Source: JAGQRJ01 sp041402045
GTDB lineage: Bacteria > Planctomycetota > J058
NCBI GenBank assembly: GCA_041402045.1
Contig: JAWKSZ010000001.1
Span: 186,001-250,000, forward strand
Direction: 5' to 3'
Length of the DNA: 64,000 bases
Translations under genes and position numbers: made by a program
Notes under the pieces: model-generated
Database searches by the model: none
Told to the model about the DNA's origin: nothing
The model's input: only the letters and a program-made list of their open reading frames with translations
Shown: one piece after another, positions 57,733 through 64,000 of the stretch
Position numbering within the stretch: the stretch's first letter is position 1
Layout of the letters: each line of letters opens with the position of its first letter

Positions 57733-60138
57733 ATGAGCCGTTTGCTGTGGACCCTGGCGACCCTGACCGCGCTCGCGCCCTGGGCGCGGGCCGACGTGCA
57801 CCAGGTGCCGAACCCCAAGGGGCCGCTGTTCGGCCGGACCGTGGTCCTGAGCCCGGGCCATGGCTACCAGCTCCTCAACGGCAACTGGGTCTGGCAGCGA
57901 CCGCTGCTCCACGACATTCGCGAGGGGATCCACACCAACGAGATCCTGTCCGAGGCCGCGCGGCACCTGGCCAACGCCGGCGCGCGGGTCGAGGTGTGCC
58001 GCGAGCGCAGCTACCAGGCCCACGAGGTGATCGTCGACGACGACGACCCAGGGTTCGCGGTGACCGGGAGCTGGACCGCCTCGAGCTTCGCCCCGGCGCG
58101 CTTCCGCGCGGGCTACCGCTACGCCGCCGTCGCCGCCCAGGAGACCGCCACCGCGAGCTTCACCCCGACCCTGCCCGAGGCCGGGCTGTATCCGGTCTAC
58201 GTCTGGTTCACCCAGGGCGCGAACCGCGCCGCGGACGCCTTGTTCCGCGTGCACCACGCCGGCGGGGTGAGCGAGGTGCGGCTGACCCAGAAGGTCATGG
58301 GCGACCACTGGGCGTTCCTCGGCGAGTGGGGCTTCGAGGCGGGGACCGCGGGCAAGGTCGTGCTCTCGAACCAGGGCGGCGACCCCACGAGCTTCGTGAT
58401 CGCCGACGCGGTGCGCTTCGGCGGAGGCGTGGGCGCCTCCGGCCAGCCCCGCTGGCGCGAGGACGCCAAGGCGTACCTGAACTACAAGGGCTTCCCCTCG
58501 ACCCTCGGCAGCGTCACGATCCGCCCGGCCTACGCCGAGTGGCTCGCGGGCTGGACCGGCGGCGCCTACGACGACAGTTTTCGCTTCGTGGCGCTCCACA
58601 CCAACGCCGGCGGCGGCACGGGCACGATCAACTTCAGCTACGGCAACGGGCGCAACGGGATCGGCCCCGCCGGCCGGCACCCCACGGCCCTCGTCGCCGC
58701 GAGTGACCGCCTGCGCGACCTGGTGCAGGACGAGCTGATCGAGGCCTTCCGCGCCGACTTCGACCCCGCCTGGCGCGACCGCGGCCGCGGCTTCGCCAAC
58801 TTCGGCCAGCTCCGCGAGAACCTGGGCATGCCGAGCTGCATGCTCGAGCTCGCGTTCCACGACCACCCCGACGACGCGGCGCACCTGCGCAACCCGGCCT
58901 TCCGCACCGCCGCGGCCCGGGCGATCTACAAGGGCGTGCTCGCGAGCTTCGACCCCAGCCTCAGCGTCGCGCCTCTGCCTCCCACCGGCCTGCGCCTGGA
59001 GAACCTCGGCAACGGCGAGCTCCGCGTGAGCTGGGAGGGCGCCACCGACCGCCTCGAGCCCACGGCGACCCCGACCGGGTTCAAGGTCTACACCAGCAAG
59101 AACGGCTGGGCCTTCGACGACGGCGTCGAGGTCCTGGGCACGAGCCACGTGCTCACCGGCCTCGCCCCCGGGCAGCGGGTGTTCGTGCGGGTCAGCGCCA
59201 CCAACCCCGGCGGCGAGAGCCTCCCCGGCCGCGTGGGCGGCGCGCGGGTCGGCGATCCGCGGGCGCGGGTCCTGGTGGTCGACGGCTTCACCCGGCTCTA
59301 CCGCTTCACCCACGACAACTGGGCCACCCGCTACCGCTACGACGACGTGCGCGAGCACCTCGACGCCCTCGCGGGCGCCGTGCCCGCCGAGGCGGCGGTC
59401 GACTACGCCGAGCACGACCGCGTCGGCGCCGCGGTGGCGCTCACGGACTACGCGCTGGTCGACTGGCTGCTCGGGCGCGAGAGCAGCCAGGACCGGACCT
59501 TCGACCCGGCGGAGCAGCAGGCGGTGACCGCCTACCTCCAGGCCGGCGGCAAGCTCCTGGTGAGCGGGACCGAGGTCGCCTGGGACCTCGGCGCCCGCAG
59601 CGGCGGGGTCGGGTTCCTCGACCAGCAGCTCGGCGCGAGCTACGTGGGCGACGACGCCGGTGTGTTCGTGGCCAAGCCGGCGCCCCAGGGCCCCTTCGCC
59701 GCGCTCCCCACCCTGAACTTCGGCAACGGCCGCTACGTGCCCCTGACTCCGGACGTGCTCGCCCCGAGCTCCGGCGCCGAGGTGCTCCTGAGCTACGAGA
59801 CGACCGGCGCCCCCACCGCCGGGGTGGGGATCAAGGAGCGCGTGGTGACCCTCGGGTTCCCCCTCGAGAGCGTGGGCGACCCGGGCCAGCGCGCCCAGCT
59901 CATGGTCGCGGTGGTCGACTACCTCGACCCCGACCTGACCCTGCCTGCGCCGCCGCCGCCGCCGACGACGCCCCCGGGCACGACGGCCCCGCCCGCGACG
60001 AACCCGCCCCCGGCGACGAACCCGCCCCCGACGGGGCCCCCGAAGTCGCAAGGCGGCTGCCAGCTCGGCGAGGGCGGCGCGCCGTGGCCGCTCGCGCTCC
60101 TGCTGCTGTTGCTCGCGCTCCGGCGACGCGAGGGGTAG
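57733..60138 (+). CDS. N-acetylmuramoyl-L-alanine amidase with golvesin-like insert and MYXO-CTERM-like tail
   Basis: 801 residues, exported (signal peptide 1-21). An Amidase_3 zinc hydrolase is split by an insert. Zinc ligands are His in VVLSPGHG, Glu in HTNEILSEA and His in VALHTNAGG, with a catalytic Glu in MPSCMLELAFHDH. Between the second and third ligands lies a beta-rich, golvesin C-terminal-like domain (about 108-237). A fibronectin type III domain follows (about 418-500), then a DJ-1/glutaminase-amidotransferase-like region, a Pro/Thr linker, and a tail with GGC, a Leu-rich helix and RRR, like MYXO-CTERM sorting signals. It should cleave stem peptides from peptidoglycan. Ribosome site GAGGAGG. 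Confidence 0.88.
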   Translation: MSRLLWTLATLTALAPWARADVHQVPNPKGPLFGRTVVLSPGHGYQLLNGNWVWQRPLLHDIREGIHTNEILSEAARHLANAGARVEVCRERSYQAHEVIVDDDDPGFAVTGSWTASSFAPARFRAGYRYAAVAAQETATASFTPTLPEAGLYPVYVWFTQGANRAADALFRVHHAGGVSEVRLTQKVMGDHWAFLGEWGFEAGTAGKVVLSNQGGDPTSFVIADAVRFGGGVGASGQPRWREDAKAYLNYKGFPSTLGSVTIRPAYAEWLAGWTGGAYDDSFRFVALHTNAGGGTGTINFSYGNGRNGIGPAGRHPTALVAASDRLRDLVQDELIEAFRADFDPAWRDRGRGFANFGQLRENLGMPSCMLELAFHDHPDDAAHLRNPAFRTAAARAIYKGVLASFDPSLSVAPLPPTGLRLENLGNGELRVSWEGATDRLEPTATPTGFKVYTSKNGWAFDDGVEVLGTSHVLTGLAPGQRVFVRVSATNPGGESLPGRVGGARVGDPRARVLVVDGFTRLYRFTHDNWATRYRYDDVREHLDALAGAVPAEAAVDYAEHDRVGAAVALTDYALVDWLLGRESSQDRTFDPAEQQAVTAYLQAGGKLLVSGTEVAWDLGARSGGVGFLDQQLGASYVGDDAGVFVAKPAPQGPFAALPTLNFGNGRYVPLTPDVLAPSSGAEVLLSYETTGAPTAGVGIKERVVTLGFPLESVGDPGQRAQLMVAVVDYLDPDLTLPAPPPPPTTPPGTTAPPATNPPPATNPPPTGPPKSQGGCQLGEGGAPWPLALLLLLLALRRREG

Positions 60139-60162
60139 GAGCTGGTTGCTGTGGTTCGGGGG

Positions 60163-60430
60163 GACTGGTTGCTGGTTGCTGGTTTGAGGTGACTGGTTGC
60201 TGGTTGCTGGTTTGGAGTGACTGGTTGCTGGTTGCTGGTTTGAGGTGACTGGTTGCTGGTTGCTGGTTTGGAGTGACTGGTTGCTGGTTGCTGGCTCGGG
60301 GTGACTGGTTGCTGGTTGCTGGTTTGGAGTGACTGGTTGTTGGCTGCTGGTTTGGGGTGACTGGTTGTTGCTGCTGGTTTGGTGATCATTGCTGGTTGTT
60401 GGTTTGGGGTGACTGGTTGTTGGTTTGGAG
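60163..60430 (+). repeat. 28-bp tandem repeat built of heptamers (TTGCTGG)
   Basis: Eight units of 28 bp from 60163 to 60386, each made of four heptamers (GACTGGT-TGCTGGT-TGCTGGT-TTGRRGT), alternating GAGGT and GGAGT endings, then decaying to about 60430. There are no spacers, so it is not a CRISPR array. The core heptamer is the complement of that in the array at 61284-61865. Confidence 0.9.
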
Positions 60431-60534
60431 CGCCCCTTGCGGGGGCCTCCTGGGGAGTCTCAGCTTCGCCGGGCGAGGCTGGATCGCGGCTCCGAGGCGT
60501 TGGAGGGTTTTTGGTCTGTTTGCTTCCTGGGAGG

Positions 60535-60783
60535 CTGTAGGCTTCGAGGAGGGCGGCGCTGCGTGGGCTGGGCGGCGGAGCCGTAGGCGAGTTGAAGTGT
60601 CGTCGTCGGTTGCCTCCGCTGCTGCCTTGCGCCTCGGCGAGGTTGAGGGCGATGCTCTCGGTTGCGCGGGTGAGTTGTCTGCGGAGGTCGGCTGGGATCT
60701 TGTCCCGACGTGGTGGACCCACCGCGGCGACTTCGAGGGCCTTCTCGAAGGCTTGAGTCGTTGGTGGGGGAAGGGCCAGCCAT
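60535..60783 (-). pseudogene. Frameshifted four-helix-bundle (S23/Avd-like) gene remnant
   Basis: Pieced from two frames on the minus strand: AFEKALEVAAVGPP, then KIPADLRRQLTRATESIALN followed by LAEAQGSSGGNRRRHF, then (one base shifted) QLAYGSAA, then SAALLEAYSL. This matches the pattern of the short four-helix-bundle proteins related to 23S rRNA intervening-sequence proteins and to Avd of diversity-generating retroelements. Frame breaks at the start and after RRRHF leave no complete frame. It may be decayed or mis-sequenced. It lies between the inverted heptamer arrays, next to a palindrome. Confidence 0.55.
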
Positions 60784-60785
60784 GT

Positions 60786-60888
60786 GGATCGTCCGATCGT
60801 TCTCGGAGCCCGCCCCAGTGCGAGCTCTCACCCTGGAGCGAAGCGCTGGGAGCCGCACTGGGGCGGGCGGAGAACGATCGGACGATCC
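60786..60888. repeat. Long palindromic element
   Basis: Arms GGATCGTCCGATCGTTCTC and CCCGCCCCAGTGC recur as perfect inverted copies at 60855-60888, separated by a 2-4 nt mismatch, around a 33-nt loop. The outer arm is itself partly palindromic (CGTCCGATCG). It stands immediately upstream of the four-helix-bundle remnant. Confidence 0.85.
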
Positions 60889-61165
60889 AATACGGCTGCG
60901 CGTCGCGGTGCGCCTGCGGTTCCTGGCGTCCTCTACGTCCCGGCGTAATTCAGGCCGCAAGCTCCGCCGATTCGAATATCGTGAAGGGCCTGACAGACCC
61001 GGGCGGAGGAGCCCCCGGATGAACCCCCCCGCCCCTGCCCTCGGTTGGCGGCTCGCAACGAACACATGGAGGCCCCGTCCCCGGGTGGCGAGGAGGACCC
61101 CTGCCACGGGACGTCCGACGGAACGAGCGGGACGGGTCCCATAGCAACCGGAGTCCCGGGCTCAG
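60889..61165. other. No gene seen
   Basis: Between the palindrome and the second array I find no convincing coding sequence, promoter pair or RNA gene. Confidence 0.5.
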
Positions 61166-61281
61166 CGAACCAGCAACCAGAGTCCCGGGTCCACCGAACC
61201 AGCAACCGGAGTCCCGGCCTCTGCGAACCAGCAACCAGAGTCCCGGGTCCACCGAACCAGCAACCGGAGTCCCGGCCTCTG
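61166..61281 (+). repeat. Alternating 29-bp units at the edge of the heptamer array
   Basis: Four 29-bp units in A-B-A-B order, each starting CGAACCAGCAACC and continuing (A or G)GAGTCCCGG. A further B-type unit closes the heptamer array at about 61864-61887, so the array is bracketed by the same sequence. Confidence 0.9.
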
Positions 61282-61283
61282 CG

Positions 61284-61865
61284 AACCAGCAACCAGCAAA
61301 CCAGCAACCAGCAACCAGCAACCAGCAACCAGCAACCAGCAACCAGCAACCAGCAACCATAAATCCAGCAACCAGCAACCAGCAACCAGCAACCAGCAAC
61401 CAGCAACCAGCAACCAGCAACCAGCAACCAGCAACCAGCAACCAGCAACCAGCAACCAGCAACCAGCAACCAGCAACCAGCAACCAGCAACCAGCAACCA
61501 GCAACCAGCAACCAGCAACCAGCAACCAGCAACCAGGCAACCAGCAACCAGCAACCAGCAACCAGCAACCAGCAACCAGCAACCAGCAACCAGCAACCAG
61601 CAACCAGCAACCAGCAACCAGCAACCAGCAACCAGCAACCAGCAACCAGCAACCAGCAACCAGCAACCAGCAACCAGCAACCAGCAACCAGCAACCAGCA
61701 ACCAGCAACCAGCAACCAACCCAGCAACCAGCAACCAGCAACCAGCAACCAGCAACCAGCAACCAGCAACCAGCAACCAGCAACCAGCAACCAGCAACCA
61801 GCAACCAGCAACCAGCAACCAGCAACCAGCAACCAGCAACCAGCAACCAGCAACCAGCAACCAGC
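61284..61865 (+). repeat. Heptanucleotide minisatellite, about 80 copies of CCAGCAA
   Basis: Nearly perfect CCAGCAA repeats over some 580 bp, interrupted only near 61355 (CCATAAAT), 61534 (extra G) and 61717 (AACCC). Because 7 is not a multiple of 3, all frames stay open and give spurious proteins. Copy number in the assembly is probably unreliable. Confidence 0.95.
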
Positions 61866-61901
61866 GAACCGGAGTCCCGGGGCTCTGCGAGGAACCAGTC
61901 C

Positions 61902-64000
61902 CTACGCCAGCGCGCGGTTGACGATCTCCCGGTGTCCTTGCTCAGCCCGTCGGCCCGCGATCCGCTCGAGCTGCTCGCGCTGCAGCGCCTGGCGCCGATC
62001 GAAGCTGCGTACTGCTGAATGCCCGCGCGAGCCGCGAAGCGACCTGAGGGTTCATGTGCGGTCGACCTCGAGCACCTTGTCCCCGAGCAGGCGGTAGCCG
62101 CTGCCGTCCTTGGCGTGGAACCTGCACGAGGTTCCCGGCGGCGAAGGTCCCGAGCAGCGCGGCGCACGCGGTTGCCCTTGAGCGGGTGCTGCCGTGCTCG
62201 CAGAGCGTGGCGACGGCGTCGGCGGTGCCGGGCAGGGTCGAGAGCGCCTGGAGGCTGAACCACTTGTCGAGGACCAGGGGTCGTCCTTCCAGCGGGTGTA
62301 GAAGAACTCGAGGCCTGGCGTGCTGCGGCACGTCGAGGCTGCAGAGGAGCATCAGCGCCGTCTGAGCGTCGGTCATGTTGTCGGCCCGGCCGAACTGGGC
62401 GTAGACCTGCTCCACGATCGCCGGGTCCTGGAGTGTAGAGAGGTAGCTCAGGCAGGCGTTCTTCAGCCGGCGATTCGCGATCGAGGTGGCGTCGTTCTGG
62501 TACGGCGCGCCGTCGTTCAGCCGGTCGTAGGTCGCCTGCAGGGTGGCGCGGTGGGCCTCGGCGAGCTGGCGCTTGGCGGCCTGGCGCGCGGCGTGGAGCG
62601 CGTCCACGTCGATCACCTGCATGTGCTGGGCGAGCTCGACCTCGCTCGGCAGGGCGAGGGCCAGGGCCTTGAGCGAGCCGTCGAGCTCGGGGTCCGCGAG
62701 GATCCGTCCCCAGGCCTCGACGAAGGTCGGGTCCAGGCGCTCCTGGCCCTGCGCGGCGTTCTCGAGGAGCAGGGTCCGGGCCAGGGTCTGGCCCGCGTCC
62801 CAGCGCGAGAAGCTGTCGGTGTCGTGGCCCATGAGGAACGCGAGCTGGCCGCGGTCGCGGGCGAACTCGAGCTTGACCGGCGCCGAGAACCCGCGGAGCA
62901 CCGAGGCCACCGGGCGCTGGTCGAGGCCCACGAAGGTCCAGGACTGAGTCTGCTCGCGCAGCTCGAGCACCGCGGTCCCGGTCCCCGAGCGCGGCTGCTG
63001 CTCGCCCTCGATCTGCAGGGGGAGCGAGCTCCCGTCGGCGCCCAGGAGCCCGACCGCCACCGGAATGTGCAGCTCGCGCTGGTCCTGGGGCACGTCCTTG
63101 GCCCGCGGCGAGAGCGCCTGGGTGAGGGTCAGGGTGTAGCGCCCGCCGGCTGGGTCCCAGGCCTCCTCGACCTTGACCGTGGGCGTGCCCGGGGTCTGGT
63201 ACCAGCGCCCGAACTGCTCGAGGTCGACCTTGTTGGCGTCGGCCATGGCCGCGCGGAAGTCGTCGCAGGTCACCGCCTGCCCGTCGTGACGCTCGAAGTA
63301 GAGGTCCATCCCCTTGCGGAAGCCGGCGCGTCCGAGGAGCGTCTCGTACATCCGCACGACCTCAGCGCCCTTCTGATAGACGGTCGCGGTGTAGAAGTTG
63401 TCCATGGAGACGTAGGACTCGGGGCGCACCGGGTGAGCCATGGGGCCGGCGTCCTCGAGGAACTGCCGCACCCGCAGGCCCTGCACGTCCTTGATCCGCT
63501 TGACCGCCGCCGAGGTCATGTCCGCGGTGAACCGCTGGTCGCGATAGACGGTCAGCCCCTCCTTGAGGGTCAACTGGAACCAGTCGCGGCAGGTGACCCG
63601 GTTGCCGGTCCAGTTGTGGAAGTACTCGTGCCCGATCACGCCCTCGATCCCCTCGTAGTCCTGATCGGTGGCGGTGTCGGGGCGGGCCAGCACGTACTTC
63701 GAGTTGAACACGTTGAGGCCCTTGTTCTCCATGGCCCCCATGTTGAAGTCGTTGACGGCCACGATCATGTAGACGTCGAGGTCATGCTCCAGCCCGTAGG
63801 TCTCCTCGTCCCAGCGCATGCTGCGGATCAAGGACTGCAGCGCGTAGTCGCAGCGGTCGAGGTTCTGGGGCTCGACCCAGATCTCGAGGGCGACCTCGCG
63901 CCCGCTCTTGGTGGTGAAGCGCCCCGCGTGGCAGCGCAGGTCCCCGGCGACCAGGGCGAACAGGTAGCTCGGCTTGGGGAACGGGTCCTCCCAGGTGACC
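61902..64000 (-). CDS. pepN: Aminopeptidase N (M1 family), 5' end outside the window
   Basis: Zinc aminopeptidase removing N-terminal residues from peptides. Diagnostic motifs: GAMENKGLNVFNSKYVLARP (exopeptidase site) and HEYFHNWTGNRVTCRDWFQL with Glu of LKEG (HExxH-x18-E), as in E. coli-type PepN. From about 62300 down to 61950 several single-base shifts break the frame, but the expected family C-terminus is still readable in pieces (FYTRWKDDPLVLDKWFSLQ, MNPQVASRLARAF, LSKDTGE, IVNRALA) and ends at TAG 61904-61902. The breaks are close to the long heptamer array and are probably assembly errors; a decaying 3' end is the alternative. Confidence 0.9.

Noticed and set aside
60163..61281. Repeat units of 28 and 29 bp that look like CRISPR repeats
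   Set aside because: The units are directly adjacent with no unique spacers, and they are built from a heptamer. No cas genes are present.
60933..61865. Long open frames rich in LLVAGCW or ATSNQQP
   Set aside because: They arise because a 7-bp repeat without stop codons is open in every frame; there is no start signal or protein-like complexity.

Overview
The window is about 70% G+C and reads as chromosomal DNA of a Gram-negative, signalling-rich bacterium. It has four active-looking Ser/Thr kinases, one pseudokinase with FHA domains, RING-like zinc-finger membrane proteins, lipoproteins, and a murein amidase whose C-terminus resembles a MYXO-CTERM sorting tail. These traits point to Myxococcota or Planctomycetota, and I cannot decide between them. 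No rRNA, tRNA, CRISPR array or phage was seen.

Layout. 1-8.7 kb: an exported metalloprotease-like protein and a YejABE-like peptide transporter without its ATPase. 8.9-13.8 kb: hydrolase, peroxiredoxin, FHA pseudokinase, methyltransferase. 13.8-19.5 kb: a box cluster for aerobic benzoyl-CoA breakdown (boxC-boxB-boxD, divergent boxR) with a readable operator and two promoters. 19.6-25.7 kb: kinase, tandem glycosyltransferase, sugar epimerase, zinc-ribbon/TPR protein. 25.8-29.0 kb: an SDR-SCP2(x4)-MaoC fusion with near-identical internal repeats. 29-38 kb: lipoproteins, proBA, outer-membrane-like protein, di-heme cytochrome. 38-46.9 kb: sugar reductase and dehydrogenase, two receptor kinases, ECF sigma factor, degenerate PilT-like ATPase. 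46.9-50.5 kb: methyltransferase, split transketolase, pentapeptide-repeat protein. 50.6-56.1 kb: kinase, two thioredoxin-like selenoproteins, acyl-CoA dehydrogenase. 56.2-60.1 kb: unknown protein, methyltransferase, amidase. 60.1-61.9 kb: inverted heptanucleotide repeat arrays around a decayed gene and a palindrome. 61.9-64 kb: pepN, running off the window.

Main discovery candidates. (1) Two adjacent thioredoxin-fold genes each carry an in-frame TGA in place of the first cysteine of WCGPC, followed by a conserved hairpin at the spacing expected of a bacterial SECIS element. Ordinary annotation would truncate both. (2) Many genes have a TANNNT box 6-9 nt before the start codon and no Shine-Dalgarno, which suggests leaderless transcripts. 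In the boxC/boxR gap this gives two complete promoters overlapped by BoxR-type half sites. (3) The reordered SDR-SCP2-MaoC fusion. (4) The repeat/palindrome island at 60-62 kb.

Several genes carry single-base frame breaks (near 2941, 27.1-28.05 kb, 46.93-46.97 kb, 61.95-62.3 kb). This suggests an incompletely polished assembly, so these genes are annotated through the breaks.
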